A stretch of 64,000 bases of DNA from Pandoraea cepalis. Lineage in GTDB: Bacteria; Pseudomonadota; Gammaproteobacteria; Burkholderiales; Burkholderiaceae. Under the pieces are notes generated by a model. It searched no databases. It was given only the letters and a program-made list of their open reading frames with translations, and was not told the origin of the DNA. How positions within the stretch are numbered: position 1 is the first letter of the stretch; every line of letters begins with the position of its first letter. Below are positions 36,600 through 45,050 of the stretch, piece after piece. The stretch is taken from NCBI RefSeq assembly GCF_902459665.1, contig NZ_CABPSL010000018.1, forward strand, positions 56,465 through 120,464, given 5' to 3'. The translations under genes were made by a program, and so were the position numbers.

Positions 36600-38105
36600 A
36601 TGACGAATCCAACAGTCGAATGCCCGGACGACCAGACCGCATCACGACACTCGCCCGGCGCTCCCCAATGGCATTGGGTAACGGCGACAGCGGTGCAGGA
36701 GGCATTGCGGCGTCGCGAGGTCACGTCGGAGGCGCTCGTCGCCGCGTGTGAAGCGGCCGTGCGCCGTTCGAATCCGACGCTCAACGCGGTGGTGGTCAGC
36801 GACTTCGAGCGAGCGTACGCGGTCGCAAGTCAGCGGGATAAGGAGTTGAGCGCTGGTCTGGTCCGGGGGCCTTTGCACGGCGTCCCGTTCACGATCAAGG
36901 AGTCGTTTGACGTCAAGGGGTGGCCGACCACTGTCGGCGATCCGGCATTCACGAATAATATTGCGGCGCAACATGCGAGCGTCGTTCAACGGCTGACGGA
37001 TGCCGGTGCGATCTTGCTGGGCAAGACCAATGTGCCGATCTTCCTGCGCGACTGGCAGAGCTACAACGACGTCTACGGTACCACGCGCAATCCTCACGAT
37101 TTACGACGCACGCCGGGCGGTTCGTCGGGCGGCAGCGCCGCCGCGGTCTCCACGGGCATGTCTTTCTTCGATGTCGGCTCCGACATCGGCTCGTCGATTC
37201 GCAACCCTGCCCACTACTGCGGCATCTTCTCGCACAAGAGCACGCACGGTCTCGTGCCCCTCGACGGGCATGGCTTGCCGGGTGGTGTGGCGTTCCCGGA
37301 TATTAACGTGGCAGGCCCGCTGGCACGTAGCGCGGACGACCTTGAAGTGGTGCTGTCAGCCATCGCCGGGCCGCCGGCAGAGGCGGCCTGCGCCGTACGC
37401 TTCGAACTGCCCCGCTGTCACGCCACCGACCTGCGCCAGATTCGCTTCGGTGTTCTGCCGAATCACCCGATTGCCGACGTCGACGCCGAGGTGGAGCAGG
37501 CCATTGTGCGCCTCGGACAAGATCTTGAGCACCGTGGCGCGCAGGTGCTGTGGAATGCCCGCCCATCGCTGGATGCGGCCGAACTGATGCGTGTGTATAC
37601 ATTGATGCTGCGGGCATCGACGTGCGGCTATCTGGGCGACGAGGCATTCGAAGCCGCCGTGACGGCGGCCGGTCAGGCTCCGGCGGACGACATGGGTTAT
37701 GCGTCTCTTCAGTACGTGGGGGCGGCCATGCGGCATCGCGACTGGCTCAGATTGCAGCCGCTACGAGAGCGTTTCGCGGCCGCGTGGCGCGAATTGTTCG
37801 AGCGTGTGGACGTGCTGCTGTGCCCCGTGGCGGCCACGCCCGCGTTCGTGCTGAACGAGGAGGGCGCGCCTTGGCAACGCACGCTGGACGTCAACGGGCG
37901 CGCGCAGCCGCTCACGACGCAACTTTTCTGGGCCGGGCATTCCGGCTTGTGCGGCTTGCCTTCGACCGTGGCGCCCGCAGGGCGCACGGCACAAGGGCTG
38001 CCTGTGGGCGTACAGATCGTGGCGCCGCTGTATCACGACCTGCGCTCGATCCATGTAGCCAGATTGCTTGAGGCCGCCGGCTACGCCTTCGTACCACCTG
38101 CCTGA
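36600..38105 (+). CDS. Amidase signature-family hydrolase
   Basis: 501 residues. The Ser-cisSer-Lys amidase core is intact: GVPFTIKESFD places the catalytic Lys at 100, the signature TPGGSSGGSAAAV gives the cis-Ser at 175, and DVGSDIGSSIRNPAHYCGIF gives the nucleophile Ser at 199 (assigned by motif alignment with FAAH/malonamidase). It hydrolyses a carboxamide or related bond to acid plus ammonia or amine. It is followed by an MFS transporter gene 42 bp downstream. No good Shine-Dalgarno is visible before the ATG. Substrate unknown; context suggests the entry step of the regulon's pathway. Confidence 0.93.
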   Translation: MTNPTVECPDDQTASRHSPGAPQWHWVTATAVQEALRRREVTSEALVAACEAAVRRSNPTLNAVVVSDFERAYAVASQRDKELSAGLVRGPLHGVPFTIKESFDVKGWPTTVGDPAFTNNIAAQHASVVQRLTDAGAILLGKTNVPIFLRDWQSYNDVYGTTRNPHDLRRTPGGSSGGSAAAVSTGMSFFDVGSDIGSSIRNPAHYCGIFSHKSTHGLVPLDGHGLPGGVAFPDINVAGPLARSADDLEVVLSAIAGPPAEAACAVRFELPRCHATDLRQIRFGVLPNHPIADVDAEVEQAIVRLGQDLEHRGAQVLWNARPSLDAAELMRVYTLMLRASTCGYLGDEAFEAAVTAAGQAPADDMGYASLQYVGAAMRHRDWLRLQPLRERFAAAWRELFERVDVLLCPVAATPAFVLNEEGAPWQRTLDVNGRAQPLTTQLFWAGHSGLCGLPSTVAPAGRTAQGLPVGVQIVAPLYHDLRSIHVARLLEAAGYAFVPPA

Positions 38106-38147
38106 CCTTCCCTACGAAACCCACGACCCTCCAAGGAGGACACCTTC

Positions 38148-39467
38148 ATGTCCTGGCTCAGTTCACTATCGAGAAACGAGAAGCGCGCCCTTGCGGGCAC
38201 GTTCATCGGCCATACGGTCGATGTCTACGACTTCATGATCTATTCCTTCCTCATCCCCGTGCTGCTCACAACGTGGGGCATGAGCAAGGCAACGGCAGGC
38301 GGCATCGTCACCTATACGTTGATCGCCTCGCTCGTGGGCGCAATCGGTGCGGGCCTACTGGCGGATCGCTATGGTCGCGTGCGTATCCTGCGCTGGACCA
38401 TCGCGATTTTCGCGCTGGCGTGCTTTGGCTGCGGTCTGACCCACTCGCCCACGCAACTGACCATCATGCGCGTCGTCCAGGGCCTGGGTTTCGGCGGCGA
38501 ATCGTCGCTGTGCATGGTGCTGGTCATGGAGACGATCCGCAATCCGGCCCATCGCGGCAAGTTCTCGGGCTTCACGGCGAGCAGCTATTCGTTCGGCTGG
38601 GCCTTGGCGGCACTCGCTTACAGCGCGATCTTCAACTGGCTCCCGCCAGAGACCGCCTGGCGTGTGTGCCTGTTCATCGGCGTGGCACCGGCCGTGATGG
38701 TGTTTTGGCTGCGCCGGAATCTGGAAGAGCCGGAGGCCTTTACCCGCTCGATGGCCGAGCGCCGTCAGACCAGCCCGCTCAAGACGATCCGCGGCGTGTT
38801 CAGCGGCGGCCTTGCGGCCCGCACGCTCTGGTGCAGTCTGCTCTCGGGCGGCATGCTCGGCTCGTACTACGCGATCGCCACCTGGATGCCGACCTGGCTC
38901 AAGACTGAACGCGGACTGTCGGTGACGGGCACGGGCCTGTGGCTGGCCATCACCATCGGCGGCTCCATCGTGGGCTATGCCGTGGGCGCCTGGGCGACCG
39001 ACAGGCTGGGGCGTCGCCCGACCTACATCCTGTTCGCCGTCGGTGCGTTCGTGATGAGCATCGCTTACATGCTGATTCCGGCGCCGGTGCCCGTGATGAT
39101 GGTGCTGGGCTTCCTGATGGGCGTGTTGATGCAAGGAACGTTCGCCGGGGTAGCGGCAACGATCTCGGAGACATATCCCCATGAGATTCGCGCCACCGGC
39201 TATGGCGTGGCATACAACGCAGGGCGCGTCATCGGCTCGGTATTCCCGTTCATCGCCGGTTGGCTCGCCAGCGGTCACACGACGCTCACGCTCGCCATCC
39301 CCATTGTGGCCGCTGTCGGCTATGGACTCGTCATCATTGCGGCCATCATGCTGCCCGAGACCAACGGTATCAAGCTCGACGCCATCGAACCGGTGAACGC
39401 AAGCAACGACGATTCGCGCACCATTCACACCGCCGTATCGGGCGCCATCGGCCGCGCAGCCGACTGA
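38148..39467 (+). CDS. MFS metabolite:H+ symporter
   Basis: 439 residues with about 12 membrane helices. The MFS loop motif LLADRYGRVRILRW lies between helices 2 and 3, with a second copy WATDRLGRRPTYIL in the C-terminal half; HTVDVYDFMIYSFLIPVLL and MRVVQGLGFGGESSLCMVLV resemble the aromatic acid / sialate (AAHS, MHS) groups. It probably imports the amide or acid substrate. A perfect AAGGAGG precedes the ATG. Likely cotranscribed with the amidase. Confidence 0.93.
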   Translation: MSWLSSLSRNEKRALAGTFIGHTVDVYDFMIYSFLIPVLLTTWGMSKATAGGIVTYTLIASLVGAIGAGLLADRYGRVRILRWTIAIFALACFGCGLTHSPTQLTIMRVVQGLGFGGESSLCMVLVMETIRNPAHRGKFSGFTASSYSFGWALAALAYSAIFNWLPPETAWRVCLFIGVAPAVMVFWLRRNLEEPEAFTRSMAERRQTSPLKTIRGVFSGGLAARTLWCSLLSGGMLGSYYAIATWMPTWLKTERGLSVTGTGLWLAITIGGSIVGYAVGAWATDRLGRRPTYILFAVGAFVMSIAYMLIPAPVPVMMVLGFLMGVLMQGTFAGVAATISETYPHEIRATGYGVAYNAGRVIGSVFPFIAGWLASGHTTLTLAIPIVAAVGYGLVIIAAIMLPETNGIKLDAIEPVNASNDDSRTIHTAVSGAIGRAAD

Positions 39468-39533
39468 CCGCTTTCCTGTTTCTGCGGTCGTCCCGCACAT
39501 GCAATTTGTTGTATTGGCATTTCCGTCAAAACG

Positions 39534-39546
39534 GTATACAGTGTAC
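39534..39546 (+). promoter_or_regulatory. Regulon operator, copy 2 (diiron-protein operon)
   Basis: GTATAC-A-GTGTAC, extended to CGGTATACAGTGTACCG at 39532-39548, a near-perfect 17-bp palindrome 79 bp before the start of the diiron gene. TTGGCA (39514-39519) and TATACA (39535-39540) could be a promoter with 15-bp spacing, so a bound repressor would cover the -10. Confidence 0.75.
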
Positions 39547-39625
39547 CGAAATTACAAATCACCCTCGCTTCTTCCCATCACAAAATCGGGGGGCGAGGGA
39601 TCCACCTGGAACCAAGGAGTCAGAC

Positions 39626-40357
39626 ATGGCCGAACTGATGGACCGCGAAACCTTCCGCGCGGCACTCGAAGAAGCAATCAAGGGCAAGAGCGCGAACAAG
39701 GCACCGTTCAGCATCGCGTGGGCAAGCGGCAAACTATCGCGGGCGCACCTTGCTCGCTGGGCGGAGAACCACTATCACTATGTCGGGCCGTTCGCCGATT
39801 ACCTCGGCTATCTGTACGCCCGTACGCCAGACCACATGACCGAGGCGAAGGACTTCCTGCTCGCGAACATGTACGAAGAGGAGATTGGCGGTGATCGCCA
39901 CACCGACCTGTTGATCCGCTTCGCCGAAGCGTGCGGCACGACGCGCGAGCGCGTCGTCGACCCGGACAACATGTCGCCGACGACGCGCGGACTGCAAAGC
40001 TGGTGTTACGCGGTCGCCATGCGTGAAGATCCGGTGGTGGCGGTGGCCGGGCTGGTCGTCGGTCTGGAATCACAAGTGCCGTCGATCTATCGCAAACAGA
40101 CGCCCACGCTGCGCGATACATACAAGTTCACGGACGAGGAAGTCGAGTTCTTCGATTTGCACATCGTCTCCGACGAGATTCATGGCGAGCGTGGTTACCA
40201 GATCGTGCTGGAGAACGCGAACACGCCCGAATTGCAGCGGCGCTGCCTGAAGATCTGCGAGATCGGTGCGCAGATGCGCCTGCTGTATACGACCGCGCTG
40301 TACTACGACTACGTCGAGAAGGAAGTGTCGCTGCCTGAGCTGGGATTGGCCGCCTGA
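39626..40357 (+). CDS. Haem-oxygenase-fold diiron protein (CADD/PqqC/TenA-like)
   Basis: 243 residues from the ATG at 39626, preceded by AAGGAG. All-helical; APFSIAWASGKLSRAHLARW followed by ENHYHYVGPFADYL is typical of the PqqC/TenA superfamily. Putative iron ligands are Glu85, His92, Glu148, His179, Asp183 and His186. Their spacing (E-x6-H, then E, then H-x3-D-x2-H) matches the diiron ligands of Chlamydia CADD. Such HDO enzymes activate O2 for oxidative cleavage, N-oxygenation or self-sacrificing chemistry. It leads an operon with an aldehyde dehydrogenase, a GlcG-like protein and a 2Fe-2S/FAD reductase. The substrate is unknown. A cofactorless TenA-like hydrolase is unlikely given the ligands. 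Confidence 0.88.
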   Translation: MAELMDRETFRAALEEAIKGKSANKAPFSIAWASGKLSRAHLARWAENHYHYVGPFADYLGYLYARTPDHMTEAKDFLLANMYEEEIGGDRHTDLLIRFAEACGTTRERVVDPDNMSPTTRGLQSWCYAVAMREDPVVAVAGLVVGLESQVPSIYRKQTPTLRDTYKFTDEEVEFFDLHIVSDEIHGERGYQIVLENANTPELQRRCLKICEIGAQMRLLYTTALYYDYVEKEVSLPELGLAA

Positions 40358-40453
40358 ACGACGTTCTGCCGCGCCGCCGCCCTCGACAGCAAGTCGCCAA
40401 ACGGATCTTGCGGTGGCGCGGGTGTTGAAGACCTCTTGCAGGACGCAGCTTTC

Positions 40454-41908
40454 ATGACGACCGTTCCGACTTTTCTGAACTATATCGACGGCGAATGGTG
40501 CGCGAGCCGCTCGGGCGCCACGTTCCAGAACCTGAACCCGGCCGACACGCGCGACGTCGTCGGCCATTTCCAGGCGTCGGGCGAAGCCGATGCGCAAGCC
40601 GCCGTGCGCGCCGCCGCCTCGGCATTCCCTTCCTGGAAGCGTCTGTCGGCGGGCGCTCGCGCCAGGATACTGCTCGACGCCGCCGGCTATCTCGAACGCC
40701 ACGCCGAGCGCTTCGGCGAAGAACTCACGCGCGAGGAGGGCAAGCAGAAGGCGCTTGCCAAGGACGAGTTCCTGCGCGCGGCGCAGACGCTGCGCTACTA
40801 CGCCATCGAGGCGCAATCCTACGGCGGCGAAACGTTTCCAAACGACGACAATGACATGACGGTATACACGGTGCGCGAACCGCTGGGTGTCGTTACTGTG
40901 ATCTCGCCCTGGAATTTCCCTGTCTCGATCCCCGCACGAAAGATCGCCCCGGCGCTGGTGTGCGGCAACACGGTGGTGTTCAAGCCGGCATCCGATGCAC
41001 CGTTAAGCGGATTGCGTCTGGCCGAAGCGTTTGTGGAAGCCGGCATCCCGAAGGGCGTGTTGAATTTCGTGACGGGCAGCGCTTCGGCCGTCGGTCCGAC
41101 GCTGGTCGGCGCGCGCGAAGTACGAGCCATTTCCTTCACCGGCTCGACATCGGCCGGCGAGCAGATTCACCGAGCCGCGTCGCTGTCCACCCGCACCCAG
41201 ATGGAGCTTGGGGGGAAGAACCCGCTGATCGTGCTCGACGTCGGCGATATCGATCGTGCCGTCGATCTGACCATCAAGGGCGGCTTCTCCCTCACGGGGC
41301 AAGCATGTACCGGCACCAGCCGGGTACTCGTCGCCCGCGCGATTCGCGCGATGTTCGTCGAGCGGCTCGCCGCCAGGACGGCGACACTCAAGATTGGCAA
41401 CGGCATGCAACCGGGCATCGATATCGGACCGCTTGCCACAAAGAAGCAGTTGAGCACGGTGCTCGACTACATTGCGATCGGCAAACAGGAGGCCACGCTG
41501 GTGTGCGGCGGCGAGCCACTCACGCACGACGCCTATGCCCACGGATATTTCATCACCCCGGCGATCTTCGCAGACGTGCCGCGCGACGCGCGAATTGCAC
41601 GAGAAGAGATCTTCGGTCCGGTCATTGCGGTGATCGACGTCGATGGTTATGAAGACGCCATCGCTGTGGCCAACGACAGCGACTACGGATTGGCTGCGTC
41701 GCTCGTGACGCAGAACGCCCGACTGATGCATCGGTTCGCCAGCGACATCGAAGCCGGCACCGTCAAGATCAACCGCACGACCACGGGCAATCTCATCAAC
41801 GCGCCGTTCGGCGGTCTCAAGCAGTCGAGCACCGCGACGTTCCGGGAGTCCGGGCGCGATGGCCTCGAGTTCTATCTCCAGATCAAGACCGTGTATCGCG
41901 GTGCTTAA
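40454..41908 (+). CDS. Aldehyde dehydrogenase family protein
   Basis: 484 residues from the ATG at 40454; a TTG at 40436 is possible. Full ALDH fold: SPWNFPVSIPARKIAPALVC (Asn154), VVFKPASDAP (Lys177), ELGGKNPLIVLD (Glu251) and TGQACTGTSRV (catalytic Cys285). It oxidises an aldehyde or semialdehyde to an acid with NAD(P)+. The sequence resembles ketoglutarate-semialdehyde and related dehydrogenases, but I cannot fix the substrate. It lies 96 bp after the diiron gene and 42 bp before the GlcG-like gene, probably in one operon. Confidence 0.93.
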   Translation: MTTVPTFLNYIDGEWCASRSGATFQNLNPADTRDVVGHFQASGEADAQAAVRAAASAFPSWKRLSAGARARILLDAAGYLERHAERFGEELTREEGKQKALAKDEFLRAAQTLRYYAIEAQSYGGETFPNDDNDMTVYTVREPLGVVTVISPWNFPVSIPARKIAPALVCGNTVVFKPASDAPLSGLRLAEAFVEAGIPKGVLNFVTGSASAVGPTLVGAREVRAISFTGSTSAGEQIHRAASLSTRTQMELGGKNPLIVLDVGDIDRAVDLTIKGGFSLTGQACTGTSRVLVARAIRAMFVERLAARTATLKIGNGMQPGIDIGPLATKKQLSTVLDYIAIGKQEATLVCGGEPLTHDAYAHGYFITPAIFADVPRDARIAREEIFGPVIAVIDVDGYEDAIAVANDSDYGLAASLVTQNARLMHRFASDIEAGTVKINRTTTGNLINAPFGGLKQSSTATFRESGRDGLEFYLQIKTVYRGA

Positions 41909-41950
41909 TGCAAGCCGCGCACGTGTTCTCGTCAACTTATTCCCTCTAAC

Positions 41951-42430
41951 ATGAAACCCTTCTTCAAACTTGAACTTGCCGAAGCCCGCCACATGATCGC
42001 CGCGGCCATCGGGCGCTCGCAGGAAATCGGTGTCCTCGAATCCGTCTGCGTGGTCGACGAAGGCGGCTTCCCGCTCGCGCTCGAACGCATGGACGGCGGG
42101 CGCATCACCGGACCGCAAATTGCCTGGAACAAAGCATTCACGGCTGCCGGGCACAAGCGCTCAACGCATCTGTTCACCACGCCGCCGAATGGCCCGGCAC
42201 TGCCTGGCAATGAAGCTTTCGGTATTCAGTGGAGCTTCGAGGGGCGCTTCGCGGCGTTTGTCGGGGGCTTTCCCATCGTGGTCGACAAGCAAGTGGTCGG
42301 TGGCATCGGCTTGTCGGGCGGCAACGGCGAACAAGATACGCAGGCCGGGCTGGCCGGGCTCGCGGCACTGCAGGCGCTGCTGCGCGAGAGCGGCAGAGAA
42401 GTGCTCGTGCAACCCGACATCAAGCTTTGA
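41951..42430 (+). CDS. GlcG/HbpS-family protein
   Basis: 159 residues. A single GlcG/HbpS (formerly DUF336) domain: LAEARHMIAAAIGRSQEIGV, VCVVDEGGFPLALERMDGGR, then WNKAFTAAGHKRSTHLF and VVGGIGLSGGNGEQDTQAGL. Family members bind haem or small ligands, or are accessory proteins in glycolate, propanediol and aromatic pathways, often with no proven activity. It sits 14 bp before the reductase gene, within the diiron-protein operon. No signal peptide, so cytoplasmic. Confidence 0.9.
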   Translation: MKPFFKLELAEARHMIAAAIGRSQEIGVLESVCVVDEGGFPLALERMDGGRITGPQIAWNKAFTAAGHKRSTHLFTTPPNGPALPGNEAFGIQWSFEGRFAAFVGGFPIVVDKQVVGGIGLSGGNGEQDTQAGLAGLAALQALLRESGREVLVQPDIKL

Positions 42431-42444
42431 CGGAGACGCGCGCC

Positions 42445-43473
42445 GTGAGCTATCGAATCACATGGATAGAGGCTCAGTGCAGCTTCGAGGCGACATCCGA
42501 CGAAACTGTCCTCGAGGCAGCCCGGCGCGCGGGTGTCGTGCTGCCGTCCGAGTGTGAGTTCGGGGGGTGCGGGACCTGCCGGGTCAAGCTCGCGCAGGGG
42601 CAGGTGGAATATGACGAGATGCCGGACGCCCTTTCGCAGGACGAGGCCGACGCGGGCTACGCACTGCTGTGTCAGGCCCGCGCGTGCGCCGATCTGACGA
42701 TCAGCACCGAGAGATTGCTCGATGCGCCCGCACCGGCGCAGCGACGTCAGGTGAGCGTTGTGCGCACGGAGCCGCTCGGGCCGGACGTTACGCGGCTGGT
42801 GCTGGCGTCGCGCGAGAGGGCGCCTTGGGTGTTCCGTCCCGGTCAGTATCTGAACGTGTTGCTCGGCGACACAGGGCCGCGCAGCTTCTCCATGGCGTGT
42901 GCGCCCCAAGCGGGTGACAGGCCAGGGGAAGTCGAGTTCCACATCCGCAGCATCGAGGGCGGATATTTCACCCAGACGCGTTTGAGCAAACTCCGTCCCG
43001 GCGACACGCTCGACGTGGAAGTGCCGTTAGGCGGGTTCGGTTATCACGAAGACGACTATCGGCCCATCGTGATGGTCGCCACGGGTACGGGCATCGCGCC
43101 GCTGCGCAGCATGCTGGCACAGATGCTCGCAAGTGGTGCGCCACCCATCGACCTGTATTGGGGCGGACGTACGCAAGCGGCGCTCTACCTCCACGACGAG
43201 CTGACCGCGCTCGCGAATCAGCACGACGACTTCCGCTACGTCCCGGTGTTGTCGCGTGCGGATGATAACTGGGCGGGGGCACGAGGTTATGTGCAGGACG
43301 CCGTGCTCGCCGATCATCCCGACCTTTCCGAGCACTCGGTGTATCTGTGCGGCTCACCGGTGATGATTGCCGAGGCGAAAACGACGTTCGTTGCCAACGG
43401 GGCCAGCGTACGTTACGTGTATGCAGACAGCTTCACGTTCCAGCATCCCGCGCGGGAAGACGCGGCCGCCTGA
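42445..43473 (+). CDS. 2Fe-2S / FAD / NAD(P)H oxidoreductase (oxygenase reductase type)
   Basis: 342 residues from a GTG at 42445 with GGAG at 9 bp. Domains in order: plant-type 2Fe-2S ferredoxin (residues 1-90; ligands Cys37, Cys42, Cys45, Cys76), FAD-binding barrel (about 100-200; RSFSMACAP in the RxYS-type flavin site), and NAD-binding domain (VMVATGTGIAPLRSML, then SVYLCGSPVMI). This is the layout of BenC/XylZ/CDP-6-deoxy-type reductases that feed electrons from NAD(P)H to oxygenases. In this operon the obvious acceptor is the diiron protein, possibly through the ferredoxins at 44699 and 45051. Confidence 0.93.
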   Translation: MSYRITWIEAQCSFEATSDETVLEAARRAGVVLPSECEFGGCGTCRVKLAQGQVEYDEMPDALSQDEADAGYALLCQARACADLTISTERLLDAPAPAQRRQVSVVRTEPLGPDVTRLVLASRERAPWVFRPGQYLNVLLGDTGPRSFSMACAPQAGDRPGEVEFHIRSIEGGYFTQTRLSKLRPGDTLDVEVPLGGFGYHEDDYRPIVMVATGTGIAPLRSMLAQMLASGAPPIDLYWGGRTQAALYLHDELTALANQHDDFRYVPVLSRADDNWAGARGYVQDAVLADHPDLSEHSVYLCGSPVMIAEAKTTFVANGASVRYVYADSFTFQHPAREDAAA

Positions 43474-43491
43474 GTCGACTGAAGCGATTGC

Positions 43492-43528
43492 AGAGGGCGC
43501 GACGGGGCGGGGGGGCCGTCTGCCCTCT
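43492..43528. terminator. Bipartite hairpin between convergent genes
   Basis: AGAGGGC (43492-43498) pairs with GCCCTCT (43522-43528), and inside it GACGG (43501-43505) pairs with CCGTC (43516-43520) around a G-rich loop. It is followed by TGTCATTT. It lies between the convergent reductase and cyclodeaminase-family genes and may terminate both. Confidence 0.5.
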
Positions 43529-43542
43529 TGTCATTTGATGCG

Positions 43543-44472
43543 TCAGGCGCCGCGCTCGATGAATGTCTTGTAGGCGAGGGCAGCGAGTGCCACGTCCTGC
43601 AAACCGAAGCCAACGGCCTTGTAGACGACGATCTCGTCATCACGTTGGCGTCCAGGCGTCAGGCCTTCAAGAACATCACCCAGCTCGGCCACCCCGTTCC
43701 AGTCCACCAGTCCCGGAGCAGCCAGCATCAGGTCACCGGCTTCTTCTCGCGCCTGTTCTCGCAGTTCCACAACGATTCGGGCTGCGCGGGCGAGCGTGTT
43801 GTCATCGGTCTCGCGCGTGTGCGGCAGACTCGAACCGATGGCGGCGACGAACGCACCGGGGCAGAGCGCGTGGCCGTCGAAGAGCGGTGTGCTCGAGCGG
43901 GTGGCCGTGATGACGACGTCGGCACCGTCGAGCGCTTCGTCGGTCGTCACGGCGCTGGCCGTCACACCTTGCGCACCATAGGTCGCATCAAGCGATGCCG
44001 CAAGCGCCGCATCGCCCTCGATCCCGACGATGCGTAACGTCTTGATATCGGTGAACTGTGCCAATGCGTGCGCGTGTGCCGCGCCCTGAACGCCGGTCCC
44101 GAAAATGGCCGCGGTGTGTGCACCGCGACGCGCCAGCGCGCGTACGGCGAGCATCGTGGTCGCGGCGGTGCGCAGTCGGGTGATGGCATTGGCGTCCAGC
44201 GTGGCAAGACACGCGCCGTCAGAGGCGCGGAACAATACGATCACGAAATTGAACTGCCCGCGAAGGGTGGTGTAGACCTTGGCCCCGGCAACGTCGGCGC
44301 CGGGAAGCACCGCGCCGAGTGTGGAGAGTTTGGTGCCACGGGCTTCGGTGCGCACACGGCGTTGCACTGCCGCGGCCCCGCGAGCCAGCTCACGAAAAGC
44401 GCTCTCCAGTGCGGGAATGGCTTGTGCGAAGCCGATCAGCTTGTCGATCTGTGCGTCGGTCAAATGGATCAT
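43543..44472 (-). CDS. Ornithine cyclodeaminase / mu-crystallin family protein
   Basis: 309 residues. The NAD-binding Rossmann motif is AAIFGTGVQGAAHAHALAQF; other family features are AGAKVYTTLRGQFNFVIVLF, LDANAITRLRTAATTMLAVR, GAFVAAIGSSLPHTRETDD and the C-terminal VVYKAVGFGLQDVALAALAY. The family includes ornithine cyclodeaminase, alanine dehydrogenase, lysine cyclodeaminase and cyclic-ketimine reductases. The usual ornithine-binding Asp is not certain here, so a ketimine or imino-acid reductase is as likely. It is divergent from the ferredoxin operon, with an operator copy in between. Confidence 0.9.
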   Translation of the reverse strand: MIHLTDAQIDKLIGFAQAIPALESAFRELARGAAAVQRRVRTEARGTKLSTLGAVLPGADVAGAKVYTTLRGQFNFVIVLFRASDGACLATLDANAITRLRTAATTMLAVRALARRGAHTAAIFGTGVQGAAHAHALAQFTDIKTLRIVGIEGDAALAASLDATYGAQGVTASAVTTDEALDGADVVITATRSSTPLFDGHALCPGAFVAAIGSSLPHTRETDDNTLARAARIVVELREQAREEAGDLMLAAPGLVDWNGVAELGDVLEGLTPGRQRDDEIVVYKAVGFGLQDVALAALAYKTFIERGA

Positions 44473-44506
44473 CAGGCGAGGTCCAGAGTGTTGATAAACA
44501 TTTACG

Positions 44507-44519
44507 GTATACGGTATAC
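44507..44519 (-). promoter_or_regulatory. Regulon operator, copy 3 (cyclodeaminase-family gene side)
   Basis: GTATAC-G-GTATAC, 34 bp upstream of the cyclodeaminase-family start on the minus strand. Both arms are perfect copies of the cluster's consensus half-site, which reads the same on both strands. Confidence 0.75.
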
Positions 44520-44619
44520 TATTTATAAGGAGTGCTCAAACATCTTCGCCGATCATTCCGTGGAAGCCGCCAATCTACGATCGGCCGACAACATCGGGAT
44601 TGGTTTTATTTTGATGTCG

Positions 44620-44632
44620 GTATACAGTATCC
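44620..44632 (+). promoter_or_regulatory. Regulon operator, copy 4 (ferredoxin-operon side)
   Basis: GTATAC-A-GTATCC, 66 bp before the ferredoxin ATG. TTGGTT (44600-44605) and TATACA (44621-44626) have the same 15-bp spacing as the elements at the diiron operon, suggesting matching promoter-operator architecture. Confidence 0.7.
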
Positions 44633-44698
44633 ATTAATGCGCCGCACGACGGTGAATCCCGCCGGTACAAGGTGCGCGGCAGGGGGGGAGGAGGATGC

Positions 44699-45010
44699 AT
44701 GCCAGTCGTCGTATTTCGTAGGAACGGGCAGACGTACCAGGACGAGGTAAAAGCCAATACCAACTTGGTGGTCCGGGCGGGCATCAAGCAGTTCCCGTTC
44801 CCCCATTTGCGTTATGAGTGCGGTATGGGCAAGTGCGCGCGCTGCGCCTGCCGGGTGCTGTCGGGCAGCGAACATTTGCCTGCACCGAACTGGAAAGAGA
44901 AGAAGCAACTGGGCAATCGGCTCGACGAGGGCTTCCGTCTCGCCTGTCAGTTGTGGATAGCGCAGGACATCGAACTGGCGCAGGACGACGAGCTGCCGGC
45001 GGCGCTCTGA
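44699..45010 (+). CDS. Small 2Fe-2S ferredoxin
   Basis: 103 residues from the ATG at 44699, preceded by a strong GGAGGAGG. Plant-type 2Fe-2S fold with ligands Cys41, Cys46, Cys49 and Cys83 (RYECGMGKCARCACR, then FRLACQLWI); Cys51 is extra. It probably shuttles electrons between the reductase at 42445 and a terminal oxygenase such as the diiron protein. It is followed 40 bp later by a second, longer ferredoxin gene. Confidence 0.9.
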   Translation: MPVVVFRRNGQTYQDEVKANTNLVVRAGIKQFPFPHLRYECGMGKCARCACRVLSGSEHLPAPNWKEKKQLGNRLDEGFRLACQLWIAQDIELAQDDELPAAL

Positions 45011-45050
45011 TCGCCGCGCATTGCCAAGCAGCGCGTAACGAGGAAAGCGA

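Noticed and set aside
40860..40872. A GTATACACGGTGC sequence in the aldehyde dehydrogenase gene resembling the regulon operator
   Set aside because: The second arm does not match GNNTAC, and it lies within coding sequence with no nearby transcription start.
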